DNA of 64,000 nt from Chitinophagales bacterium. GTDB taxonomy: Bacteria > Bacteroidota > Bacteroidia > Chitinophagales > Chitinophagaceae. Numbering within the stretch: position 1 is the stretch's first letter; each line of letters opens with the position of its first letter. The position numbers and the translations under genes were made by a program. Below the pieces are notes generated by a model, which saw only the letters and a program-made list of their open reading frames with translations, was not told where the DNA came from and did no database searches. Positions 55,254 to 63,194 of this stretch are shown piece after piece. Location of the stretch: assembly GCA_017303415.1 (NCBI GenBank), contig JAFLBJ010000001.1, positions 2,232,001-2,296,000 of the forward strand, given 5' to 3'.

Positions 55254-55751
55254 TCATTTGTTCAAGTTACGCGAAAAGGCGATCATTTTCAGGGCGGTGA
55301 TTGCCGCTTCTTCGCCTTTATGTCCATGTTTTCCACCCAGTCTTTCCCGCGCCTGCTCTTCATTATCTACGGTCAGTACCCCAAAAATGGTGGGAACAGG
55401 AAGGAGTAGGTTGAGTTGGGTGATGCCATCGGTGACCGACCGGCACACATATTCGAAATGGGGTGTTCCACCCCGGATCACACAACCCAGGGCGATATAG
55501 GCATCTGGTTTGTGCTTTACACTGACATTGTCCCAATGCTTCTTAATGGCAAAGGGGATCTCTATAGCCCCTGGAACGATCAGGGTTTCCAGGCTTTTTA
55601 CTTTTTCATTCTTAAAATAGCGAAGACAGCCATTCTCGAGTTCATCGGTAATCGCGGCATTCCATTCTGTTTTGACCAAAACAATACAGGCATTCTTTTT
55701 CAGAATGCCTGCAGCTGTATTCAATAAGTTACTATTGCTTATATCCGCCAT
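55254..55751 (-). CDS. ribH: 6,7-dimethyl-8-ribityllumazine synthase
   Basis: 165 residues. It condenses 5-amino-6-ribitylaminouracil with dihydroxybutanone phosphate, the step before riboflavin. Family motifs are all present: VPGAIEIPFAIKKH, the ALGCVIRGGTPHFEYV phosphate/catalytic region and FGVLTVDNEEQARER; the catalytic His is in HFEYV. Length is normal. 11 bp from the TPR gene and 19 bp from the LutA-like gene, so co-transcribed. No FMN riboswitch was seen before the unit. Confidence 0.96.
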   Translation of the reverse strand: MADISNSNLLNTAAGILKKNACIVLVKTEWNAAITDELENGCLRYFKNEKVKSLETLIVPGAIEIPFAIKKHWDNVSVKHKPDAYIALGCVIRGGTPHFEYVCRSVTDGITQLNLLLPVPTIFGVLTVDNEEQARERLGGKHGHKGEEAAITALKMIAFSRNLNK

Positions 55752-55762
55752 AGAAGAAGCTT

Positions 55763-56440
55763 TTACAGGCCTCCAAGTTTACCCAGATACTTATCTGCTT
55801 CACTACCGGCAGCGGTCCTGGGGAATTTTTCTTTCAATTCTTTGAAAAGTTCAATGGCTTCTTTTGTCTTGCCCGTTTTTTCACAGAGCATTGCAGCCAT
55901 GGAAAGATATACGGCAGAATTCTCCTTGTCTTCTGTGAAATGACCGGCTGCCTTTTTATACAGATCGATAGCCTTGTCATTTTTGCCTTGTTCGGACAGT
56001 ACATCGGCATGCAGCTTAAAGGCGGTTGCCTGTAACATTTTCTGATCTGTGTGGAAATCCGAGATGTATTGTTCGGCTTTGGCAAAATCACCGGTACGGG
56101 CATAGCAATCGGCCGCATATAAGCGAGCCAGGTTGCCTGCGGGTGTATTGCCATATTTGCTGATCACTTTTACAAAACCCGGATTGATCAGGTCTCCATT
56201 CAGGGCTTTCTGAAGTGAATCCCTGCGATAATACTCTTCTGCTTTAAAGAGGGCATCTTCTGCTTTGGCAAGCAAGGGTTCTTTGTAGAATTTTTTATAT
56301 CCGATGTAGCCACCGGCAATTAAAATGATCAGGGCACTGGCGATCAGGATGGGGCGTTGGTATTTTGACCAAAAATCTTTGGCCTTTTCCACCACTACCT
56401 CATTGTGGTCTTTTTCGATCACCTGGTTCTCTTTCGACAT
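55763..56440 (-). CDS. YfgM-like TPR membrane protein
   Basis: 225 residues. Cytoplasmic N-terminus (~30 residues), one transmembrane helix (ILIASALIILIAGGYIGYKK) and a periplasmic TPR domain (LARLYAADCYARTGDFAKAEQYI; KAIDLYKKAAGHF; KEAIELFKELKEKFP). Topology and repeat pattern are like YfgM, which aids periplasmic chaperones and SecYEG. In many Bacteroidota a TPR gene precedes ribH, as here. Confidence 0.85.
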   Translation of the reverse strand: MSKENQVIEKDHNEVVVEKAKDFWSKYQRPILIASALIILIAGGYIGYKKFYKEPLLAKAEDALFKAEEYYRRDSLQKALNGDLINPGFVKVISKYGNTPAGNLARLYAADCYARTGDFAKAEQYISDFHTDQKMLQATAFKLHADVLSEQGKNDKAIDLYKKAAGHFTEDKENSAVYLSMAAMLCEKTGKTKEAIELFKELKEKFPRTAAGSEADKYLGKLGGL

Positions 56441-56476
56441 ATCTGTTGGGTTTTTTTATAAAACGGTTGATTGTTT

Positions 56477-57472
56477 TTAGTCTACAATAAACGGATAGTT
56501 CTTATCCACATAAATATCTTTCAATACTTCATCATCATCCGGCCAGGGGCTTTCTTCTGCAAAGCGAACGGATTCATTCACGATATCATCCACCCGGGCA
56601 TTGATACCATTGATCTCTTCCTGGGATGCGTGTTTTTGCTGGAGGATGGTTTGAAGAACCTGTTGAAGCGGGTCTTTGTCTTTGTATTCGTCCACTTCTT
56701 CTTTGGTACGGTATTTCTGAGGATCAGAAATCGAATGGCCTTTGTACCGGTATGTTTTCATTTCCAGCAAGGTGGGGCCATCACCCTGACGCGCTCTTTT
56801 TACAGCGCGGGCTACTGCTTCATGAACGGCTTCGGGGTGCATGCCATCAACAGCATCACCAGGCATTTCATAAGCATCGGCCAGTTTGTAAATATCGATC
56901 ACATTGGAAGTACGCTCTACGGAGGTACCCATGGCATAGTTATTATTCTCGCAGATGTAGATCACCGGAAGTTTCCAGAGCATGGCCAGGTTGAATGATT
57001 CATGCAGGATTCCCTGGCGGGCAGCGCCATCACCAAAGAAACAGAGCACCACATTGTCGGTGCCTTTGTATTTTTCTGCAAAGGCCAATCCCGTACCGGT
57101 TCCGATCTGTGCGCCTACGATACCATGACCTCCAAAAAAGTTTACATCCTTCCCGAAGAAGTGCATCGAACCACCTTTTCCTTTGGCATTACCTGTTGAC
57201 TTGCCATAAAGTTCTGCCATACAACTGTTGACAGAAACCCCTTTGGCAATCGCAAGACCATGATCGCGGTACGCGGTGATATAAAGATCTTCCGGACGTG
57301 TAGCGGTCATACATCCCGCGGCAATGGCCTCCTGTCCTACATAGGCATGAAAAAACCCACGGATCTTTCCTTCCATTTTGTACTTTTCTTCCGCCATCAG
57401 CTCAAACTGGCGGATCAGTTGCATCAGTTCGTACCAGTACAGGTAAGTCTCTTTGGAAAATTTTGTCGCCAC
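56477..57472 (-). CDS. pdhA: Pyruvate dehydrogenase E1 component, alpha subunit
   Basis: 331 residues from GTG 57472. The thiamine diphosphate motif GDG...NN is present (FFGDGAARQGILHESF; ICENNNYAMGTSVERTS), with the phosphorylation-loop region RYKGHSISDPQKYR and the start FSKETYLYWYELMQLIRQFE. It decarboxylates pyruvate together with an E1 beta chain, passing acetyl to lipoyl-E2; the E1 beta and E2 genes are not here. It leads the run with the TPR gene 36 bp further and ribH. Confidence 0.95.
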   Translation of the reverse strand: MATKFSKETYLYWYELMQLIRQFELMAEEKYKMEGKIRGFFHAYVGQEAIAAGCMTATRPEDLYITAYRDHGLAIAKGVSVNSCMAELYGKSTGNAKGKGGSMHFFGKDVNFFGGHGIVGAQIGTGTGLAFAEKYKGTDNVVLCFFGDGAARQGILHESFNLAMLWKLPVIYICENNNYAMGTSVERTSNVIDIYKLADAYEMPGDAVDGMHPEAVHEAVARAVKRARQGDGPTLLEMKTYRYKGHSISDPQKYRTKEEVDEYKDKDPLQQVLQTILQQKHASQEEINGINARVDDIVNESVRFAEESPWPDDDEVLKDIYVDKNYPFIVD

Positions 57473-57491
57473 CGGCTAAAATTTTGAGGTG

Positions 57492-57499
57492 CAAAAATA
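57492..57499 (-). promoter_or_regulatory. Putative -7 box of pdhA
   Basis: TATTTTTG on the minus strand, a perfect TAnnTTTG match, 19 nt upstream of the GTG start. No clear -33 element. Confidence 0.45.
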
Positions 57500-57552
57500 G
57501 GGAATCAGGCGTGGAAATTAGGATTTTTACAGCATAAATTTACACCCCCATC

Positions 57553-58635
57553 GTGTTGAAAATTAATTCCATATCGTTGGTCCAGTTTAAGAACTACGCA
57601 AACCGGACTTTCTCCTTCCCCGAGCGGGTCACGGGTATTTGTGGGCGGAATGGAGTGGGTAAGACCAATCTGCTGGATGCCCTGCATTATCTGTGCTTTA
57701 CAAAAAGCTATTTTACCCGTCAGGATGGGGCTTGTGTTCGGCAGGGAACATCGGGCTTTCGGCTTGAAGGACAGGTAGATTACAAGGGTATGACGGAGAA
57801 AGCTGTATGTCTTTTGCGGGAAAACGGGAAAAAGGAGTTTTCCATTGATGGGTTGGCCTACGACCGTTTTTCTGCCCATATAGGGCGTTATCCCTGTGTG
57901 ATCATCGCTCCGGATGACATGGAGATCATTACGGGAGGGAGTGAGGACAGAAGGCGGTTCCTGGATGCCCTGCTCAGTCAGGTTGACCCGGAATACCTTC
58001 AACACCTGATTCTTTATAACAAAGTGCTGGTACAGCGCAATTCCCAGCTTAAACGCATGGCGGAATCGGGGCAACAGGACCTGGCCTTGCTGGAGGTGCT
58101 GGACAAACAGCTTATTCAGGAAGCCGGGCCGATTTTTGAAAAAAGACGGGATTTCCTGGTTTTGTTCCTTCCTATGGTCAAACAGGTGTACAATGAGATT
58201 TCCGGGCAATTTGAGGATGTAAGTCTGATTTATGACAGTGAAATGTTGGAGGCTGGTTTGGACGAACTGTTGAAACTGACCCGGAAAAAGGACCTGGCCC
58301 TGCAGCGCACCACCTCCGGTATTCACCGGGATGATATCGAGATCCAGTTTGGCGGAATGGCCTTTCGCCAAATTGCTTCCCAGGGGCAACGTAAGAGTTT
58401 GCTATTTGCCCTGAAACTGGCCGAGTTGGAGGTCCTACTTCAGCGAAAAGGGTTTCCTCCCCTGCTTTTACTGGATGACGTATTTGAAAAACTGGATGAG
58501 GACCGGATTGCCAACCTGCTCGAACGGGTTTGCCTCCACCATGAAGGCCAGGTGCTGATCACCGACACCAATGCCGAACGTCTTGCTGCCCATCTTGACC
58601 AAACGGGTATCCCCTATTCCCTCCTTGACCTTTGA
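57553..58635 (+). CDS. recF: DNA replication and repair protein RecF
   Basis: 360 residues from GTG 57553, or TTG 57556 one codon later; no ATG fits. SMC-like ATPase: Walker A GRNGVGKTN at ~31-39, signature and Walker B region (ASQGQRKSLLFALKLAE; LLLLDDVFEKLDEDR), and the D-loop. RecF with RecO/RecR loads RecA at single-strand gaps. The DciA-like gene follows by 17 bp, a pair that is common in bacteria. dnaA and dnaN are not adjacent in this window. Confidence 0.96.
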   Translation: MLKINSISLVQFKNYANRTFSFPERVTGICGRNGVGKTNLLDALHYLCFTKSYFTRQDGACVRQGTSGFRLEGQVDYKGMTEKAVCLLRENGKKEFSIDGLAYDRFSAHIGRYPCVIIAPDDMEIITGGSEDRRRFLDALLSQVDPEYLQHLILYNKVLVQRNSQLKRMAESGQQDLALLEVLDKQLIQEAGPIFEKRRDFLVLFLPMVKQVYNEISGQFEDVSLIYDSEMLEAGLDELLKLTRKKDLALQRTTSGIHRDDIEIQFGGMAFRQIASQGQRKSLLFALKLAELEVLLQRKGFPPLLLLDDVFEKLDEDRIANLLERVCLHHEGQVLITDTNAERLAAHLDQTGIPYSLLDL

Positions 58636-58640
58636 TTCAG

Positions 58641-58648
58641 TACCTTTG
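58641..58648 (+). promoter_or_regulatory. Putative -7 box of the DciA-like gene
   Basis: TACCTTTG, a perfect TAnnTTTG match, ends 4 nt before the ATG, in the 17-bp gap after recF. It suggests an independent promoter with a leaderless transcript; no clear -33. Confidence 0.4.
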
Positions 58649-58652
58649 ACCC

Positions 58653-58934
58653 ATGGGCGAATTTTCACTGGGCGAAGCCATTCAATCCTTTCTGGCCAAA
58701 AGCCGGATCAAAGGTTCCATCCAATCCCTTCAGATCGAAGAGATGTGGGAGGAAATCATGGGGAAAACCATTGCCCGCTATACCGAAAGCATTCGCATTT
58801 TTGGCGATAAACTGGTGATCCGTACAGATGTGGCCCCTTTACGCACGGAACTAAACTTTCAAAAGGAAAAGATCAAGACCCGGGTAAACGAAGCCCTTGG
58901 AGAAAATAAGATACAGGAAGTCATCATTCAATAA
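58653..58934 (+). CDS. DUF721 (DciA-like) protein
   Basis: 93 residues of one DUF721 domain: GEAIQSFLAKSRIKGSI at the start, MWEEIMGKTIARYTESIRIF and the closing basic stretch LNFQKEKIKTRVNEAL. DciA is the ancestral loader of the DnaB helicase; short Bacteroidota forms contain just this domain. It is next to recF, as often seen. Small size leaves little else to say. Confidence 0.88.
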   Translation: MGEFSLGEAIQSFLAKSRIKGSIQSLQIEEMWEEIMGKTIARYTESIRIFGDKLVIRTDVAPLRTELNFQKEKIKTRVNEALGENKIQEVIIQ

Positions 58935-58945
58935 GCCTTGGTTTC

Positions 58946-59350
58946 TCAACTCAACTCTACTCGTCGGCTGAGCAAGGCATCCAGGAGATCATCTACGGAA
59001 AGTATTCCCCTGAAATCAAAATTATCAAATACCGCCAGGAAGCGTGACTTATGCTGGTGTAGCAACCGGATGCATTTCTCTACGGTATCACCGATCATGG
59101 CTGTGGGGAACCGGGTTTCCAAAACATCCCGCACTTTCAGGTTTTGAACCGGGATCTTTTTCATGAGGCTTTTGGCCAGTATCTCATGATCAGACAGGAT
59201 TCCCATAAAACAATTATTATCTCCCAGTACGATAAGATGATCGGTATTTTCATTGGCCATTCGATGAAGTGCATCATCGAGTGGTTCGGTTGGACCGATT
59301 GTATGAAAATTGGGTGATTTTTGATTAAGCAGGACACTGATCTTTTCCAT
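58946..59350 (-). CDS. CBS-pair protein
   Basis: 134 residues, two tandem CBS motifs (DALHRMANENTDHLIVLG and VEKCIRLLHQHKSRFLAVFDN) that pair to bind adenosyl nucleotides. There is no attached catalytic domain. It could be a stand-alone sensor. It lies between the convergent DciA-like gene and an ABC permease upstream by 98 bp, and does not look coupled to either. Confidence 0.88.
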   Translation of the reverse strand: MEKISVLLNQKSPNFHTIGPTEPLDDALHRMANENTDHLIVLGDNNCFMGILSDHEILAKSLMKKIPVQNLKVRDVLETRFPTAMIGDTVEKCIRLLHQHKSRFLAVFDNFDFRGILSVDDLLDALLSRRVELS

Positions 59351-59448
59351 AGTTGAATGGGAAGTTTTTGCCCCTATTCAAGTTAGGACAATATTCCTGA
59401 CAGAAAGCATGATACTGGTCAGTTCTTTGTCTGAATACCGCCATATTA

Positions 59449-60498
59449 TTATTTTTTTCGAATGCGGGGATCCACCCAACCGTATAGGATGTCTGCCAGT
59501 ACATTGACCAGGATGAAAAAAGTGGCAGACAAGAGTACCGAGCCCATGACGACTGGGAAATCCAGTTTCTCAAAAGCATCGACGGTAACCTTACCAATTC
59601 CCTGCCAGCCAAATATGTATTCAATAAAAAAGGCACCTGCAAGCAGTTCGGCAAACCATCCGGTAACCGCGGTGATCACCGGATTCAGCGCGTTGCGCAA
59701 GGCATGTTTGCCAATGACGCGCATTTCAGAAAGACCTTTGGCCCGGGCGGTCCTTATATAGTCCTGTTGCAGCGTATCCAGCATGGAGCTACGGGTCAAT
59801 TGCGTAATGATCGCGAGTGGCCGGATGCCAAGGGTAAAGGCGGGCAGGATAATATTTTTCAGGGTTAGTCTTCGCTCCCCCGTAAGTTCATCCATTTCAA
59901 ACCAGTTGCCGGTCAGGTGAAGTCCGGTAAAATCACTCCATACAAATCCAAACAAATAAGCGATCAGTATCCCCATGAAAAAAGAGGGGGCCGAAATACC
60001 CAGTATACTGGTGAAAACTGCTGAACTGTCCAACCAGGTATCCTTCTTTACAGCGGAAAGTACGCCAAGCGGGATGCCTAGTAATACAGCGATCAACAGG
60101 GCTGCCGTGGCCAGCATCAAAGTGCCTGGCAGCGCTTGAAGCAGAATACTCCCCACCTCCTTCTTTGACTGATATGACCGGCGGAGATACGGCCATTTGA
60201 CCGCCAGGGTGGTTTTTTTCCCAATGAAAATACCCTTCAGCCCTTTTTTGGTTATTTCCTCCCGGTCGTGAATGGCCAGGGGTGAGATATCATTCATGTA
60301 CAGTAGAAATTGCTTCCACTTAGGTTGGTCAAGGTTCAATTCCTTTCGGATATTTTCGCGGGTCAGGGAATCTCCGCTTTGTCCCAATACAAGCCGTGAA
60401 GGGTCACCAATTCCCTGAAAAAGAAAAAACACAAGCATGACGACCCCGGCCAGTACCAGGCCCCCATATAAGAGGCGTCTAATGATCAGACGGATCAT
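59449..60498 (-). CDS. DppB-type ABC transporter permease
   Basis: 349 residues. Opens with the first transmembrane helix RLLYGGLVLAGVVMLVFFLF and ends with the EAA-loop permease region (TARAKGLSEMRVIGKHALRN) and final helices, typical of DppB/OppB peptide/nickel permeases. An insert of some 55 residues (~68-122, GIFIGKKTTLAVKWPYLRR) precedes the permease core. No ATPase, second permease or binding protein is in the window. Its start overlaps the DoxX-like gene stop by 4 bp, so it is the last gene of that unit. Confidence 0.85.
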   Translation of the reverse strand: MIRLIIRRLLYGGLVLAGVVMLVFFLFQGIGDPSRLVLGQSGDSLTRENIRKELNLDQPKWKQFLLYMNDISPLAIHDREEITKKGLKGIFIGKKTTLAVKWPYLRRSYQSKKEVGSILLQALPGTLMLATAALLIAVLLGIPLGVLSAVKKDTWLDSSAVFTSILGISAPSFFMGILIAYLFGFVWSDFTGLHLTGNWFEMDELTGERRLTLKNIILPAFTLGIRPLAIITQLTRSSMLDTLQQDYIRTARAKGLSEMRVIGKHALRNALNPVITAVTGWFAELLAGAFFIEYIFGWQGIGKVTVDAFEKLDFPVVMGSVLLSATFFILVNVLADILYGWVDPRIRKK

Positions 60499-61721
60499 GG
60501 TGTCTGTAGGGTGTCGGTTGAATTGAACAATGTATCAGGTTGGATTGGTTCTTCAGGATAAGGAGGTGTTAGCGGCCGCCTGTTGCCCAGCGTAAACAGG
60601 AGTCCAAATACAGTACGCTGGCTCCATTTATTCTCTACCCTTCCGCGATTAAGCAGGTAATAGGTAGGCCAGGAACGGGCAGCGGTGCGAATGGCAGTGA
60701 AATCGCAGGAAAAAATGGGAAGGTCATCCATTCCCACATCCTTTAGATCTGCCTTTACCGATTCGATAGAGGTAGTGACCAAACATACCGGGATGAATTT
60801 CGTATTTGCTAATTCCACAACCGGTCGTAGTTTCTCTTTCCAGTTCCCGGGCATTTTGCCAAGTTCTTCCACGAAGACCAAAATAGCCTGTTCATAATTC
60901 AGGATGATGTCGGTGGAATCGGCACCCGTTATACCCCGGAGGGCAAAGCCTTTGATCGGGGGTTCGGCATTTCCTTTTCGAACCAGTTTATCAATACGGT
61001 CAATATACTTGTAGGTTTTGAAATCGGCCGGTAATTCTGTTGGTGAAAATTCATACCTCGTACCGTTTTTCTCATAGATATACCGAATGGCAAAACTATC
61101 GGTCAATGCCCCTGTCGGAGGCTTCATTTTTTCCGGGATGCTGTTCCCTTTTTTGAATGGAAGGCAATCAATGGGAGGTAAAAAGGCCCAGGCATACCAT
61201 TGCAGGCCTGCACTCAGGATCACCGACATGCCCAGAAGGACATGCGTGGCCCGGTTGCTGAAAAGAGGCTGGATAAATTTTTTCCCAATCAGTAAGACCA
61301 GGATCATAACCAGTAATACCAGGTCCTTGATAAAGGAGGTCTTTGAGGTAATGGGAATACAATCTCCAAAGCAACCACAATTCTTGAATTTGCCCGAGAA
61401 GTGGGCATAGCCGGTTAGGAAAGTAAAGAAGACGATTAAAAGCAAGAGTAACCAGACGATCCATTTGGCTTTCCAACCCAATAGTAAGGCTACACCGGCA
61501 ACGATCTCAAAGGCGATCATGGTGACGGACAGTGCCAGGGTATAGGAATTAAGGCTCCCCCATCCCCACAGGTCAAAAAACTCCTGCATCTTATAACTCA
61601 GCCCCAGGGGATCTATGGCCTTTACCAGTCCCGAAAAAATAAAGAGAAGGCCGACGATGACCCGTAAAAGTTGAATGATGTATTTCACGCCTTTGGATTT
61701 ATGCGGTGTGAAAATAGCCAA
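60495..61721 (-). CDS. DoxX/MauE-like membrane protein of the BT_3928 type
   Basis: 408 residues. Residues ~12-180 hold transmembrane helices of the DoxX/MauE type (RVIVGLLFIFSGLVKAIDPL, EIVAGVALLLGW) with a Cys cluster on the outer side (NCGCFGDCIPIT). A second part (~270-380) is a thioredoxin-like fold without a CxxC pair (ILVFVEELGKMPGNW; SWPTYYLLNRGRVENKW). The BT_3928 family is widely kept in Bacteroidota and has no known reaction; redox-linked function in the envelope is inferred. It is followed by an overlapping permease gene and preceded by the DUF1599 gene (5 bp). Confidence 0.8.
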   Translation of the reverse strand: MAIFTPHKSKGVKYIIQLLRVIVGLLFIFSGLVKAIDPLGLSYKMQEFFDLWGWGSLNSYTLALSVTMIAFEIVAGVALLLGWKAKWIVWLLLLLIVFFTFLTGYAHFSGKFKNCGCFGDCIPITSKTSFIKDLVLLVMILVLLIGKKFIQPLFSNRATHVLLGMSVILSAGLQWYAWAFLPPIDCLPFKKGNSIPEKMKPPTGALTDSFAIRYIYEKNGTRYEFSPTELPADFKTYKYIDRIDKLVRKGNAEPPIKGFALRGITGADSTDIILNYEQAILVFVEELGKMPGNWKEKLRPVVELANTKFIPVCLVTTSIESVKADLKDVGMDDLPIFSCDFTAIRTAARSWPTYYLLNRGRVENKWSQRTVFGLLFTLGNRRPLTPPYPEEPIQPDTLFNSTDTLQTP

Positions 61722-61726
61722 TAATT

Positions 61727-62269
61727 CTATGCTTTATCGGGATAAAGGATCAAAGCGAATACCGCATAGTTGATGATATCAAAATAATTGGCATCGATCC
61801 CCTCACTGATCAGTGTTTTCCCTTCATTCGTCAAAATTTGCCGGATGCGTTGGAGTTTCATAAGGATCAGATCGACGAAACTTTCCTGGCTCATACTTCT
61901 CCAGGCCTCGCCATAATCATGATTTTTATCGGCCATCAGCTGTTCTGCCTGCAAAACATATTTGTTGTACAAGGTTTCGACATGTTCAGGGGCCAGTTCT
62001 TCGGGGTCTTTTTCGGTCAGTTGCAGTTGCATCAAACCGATCACTGCGTAATTGATAATTCCCCGGAATTCGCCAGGGATATCATCGGCTACCTTTTGTT
62101 GTTTTTTTTCCTGAATGGTGCGTATCCGTTGCGCTTTGATGAAAATCTGATCAACAATTGAAATGGTACGCAGAACCCGCCAGGCCGTGCCATAGTCACG
62201 GGTTTTTTTAATAAAAATATCCTTGCTTTGCCGAATGGCCTCTCCGTATTGCTGATGGGTGTCCGTCAT
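61727..62269 (-). CDS. DUF1599 protein with duplicated domain
   Basis: 180 residues made of two tandem copies of one helical domain: KKTRDYGTAWRVLR...IFIKAQRIRTI (~21-51) repeats as DKNHDYGEAWRSMS...ILMKLQRIRQI (~112-143), each followed by an IINYAV helix. DUF1599 is Pfam's nucleotide-modification-associated domain 1, proposed to act on nucleotides; the reaction is unknown. It leads the DoxX-like/ABC-permease run and is divergent from folP with 48 bp between starts. Confidence 0.85.
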   Translation of the reverse strand: MTDTHQQYGEAIRQSKDIFIKKTRDYGTAWRVLRTISIVDQIFIKAQRIRTIQEKKQQKVADDIPGEFRGIINYAVIGLMQLQLTEKDPEELAPEHVETLYNKYVLQAEQLMADKNHDYGEAWRSMSQESFVDLILMKLQRIRQILTNEGKTLISEGIDANYFDIINYAVFALILYPDKA

Positions 62270-62317
62270 TGGTCTTTATTCTATACTTTAGCTTCAAAAG
62301 TAACAAACTACCCGCGA

Positions 62318-63172
62318 ATGTTCACATGGAATTGCAAAGGCAGACTGGTGGAATGGGAAGGCCCGTTGGTGATGGGGATATTGAATGTGACCCCTGATTC
62401 CTTTTACTCCGGAAGCCGGAAAAACGAGGAAAAAGAATGGATTGATACGGCAGACCGGTTCCGAAAACAGGGTGCTTTTATCGTAGATATTGGGGGGCAA
62501 AGTACCCGTCCGGGTGCGGATAAACTTGGTGTGCAGGAAGAGTTGAAGCGTGTGATCCCTGCCATTCAGGCGGTTCACGAGGCCTTTCCCGAACTCCTGA
62601 TATCAATTGATACATTTTATGGCGAAGTGGCAAGGCAGGCGGTAAATGCCGGCGCCTCTATTGTCAACGATGTCAGTGCCGGCGCCATTGATCCGGATAT
62701 GATTCCGGCGGTTGCCTCCCTGAAAGTGCCGTATGTATTGATGCATATGCCCGGAACGCCCCAGGATATGCAATCAAAAACAACGTATACCCAGATTGAC
62801 CTTGACCTGCTTGATTTTTTTACCCAAAAGATAAAAGTCTTAAAGGAACAGGGTATTCATGATATTATACTTGATCCCGGATTTGGTTTTGGGAAAACGC
62901 CCGAGCAGAATTTTTCCCTTATCCGGTATTTGCCCGTTTTCCACTCTCTGGGGTATCCCCTTCTATTGGGGGTATCACGCAAATCCACGATATACCGAAC
63001 GCTGGGCATTACAGCCGAGGAAGCGCTGAATGGCACCACCGTGCTACATACTGCCGGATTACTAAACGGAGCAGATATACTCCGTGTGCATGATGTACGG
63101 GAAGCGGTTGAAGCGATCACGCTGGTCAGTCATTTAAAAGAAAAACCTGCCGGTATGGCCGGCAGGTTTTAA
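62318..63172 (+). CDS. folP: Dihydropteroate synthase
   Basis: 284 residues from ATG 62318; an extra upstream frame to 62228 overlaps the DUF1599 gene and has no family support. It joins the pterin diphosphate to p-aminobenzoate in folate synthesis, and is the sulfonamide target. Motifs GILNVTPDSFYSG (metal/pterin), DIGGQSTRPGA (pABA loop), NDVSAG, DPGFGFGKT and GVSRKSTI with HDVREAV are complete. The terminator hairpin overlaps the last codons. Confidence 0.97.
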   Translation: MFTWNCKGRLVEWEGPLVMGILNVTPDSFYSGSRKNEEKEWIDTADRFRKQGAFIVDIGGQSTRPGADKLGVQEELKRVIPAIQAVHEAFPELLISIDTFYGEVARQAVNAGASIVNDVSAGAIDPDMIPAVASLKVPYVLMHMPGTPQDMQSKTTYTQIDLDLLDFFTQKIKVLKEQGIHDIILDPGFGFGKTPEQNFSLIRYLPVFHSLGYPLLLGVSRKSTIYRTLGITAEEALNGTTVLHTAGLLNGADILRVHDVREAVEAITLVSHLKEKPAGMAGRF

Positions 63173-63174
63173 TA
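63142..63174. terminator. Terminator inside the 3' end of folP
   Basis: Perfect 12-bp stem (63142-63153 with 63159-63170), 5-nt loop, flanked by A5 and T4. The hairpin encodes the folP C-terminus (KPAGMAGRF) and is symmetric enough to end the convergent FKBP gene as well. Confidence 0.85.
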
Positions 63175-63194
63175 AATTCTTCGAAGATTTTTGG

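Noticed and set aside
57505..58389. Long minus-strand frame over recF
   Set aside because: Mirror frame of a conserved gene, no signal or motif; recF on the other strand is certain.
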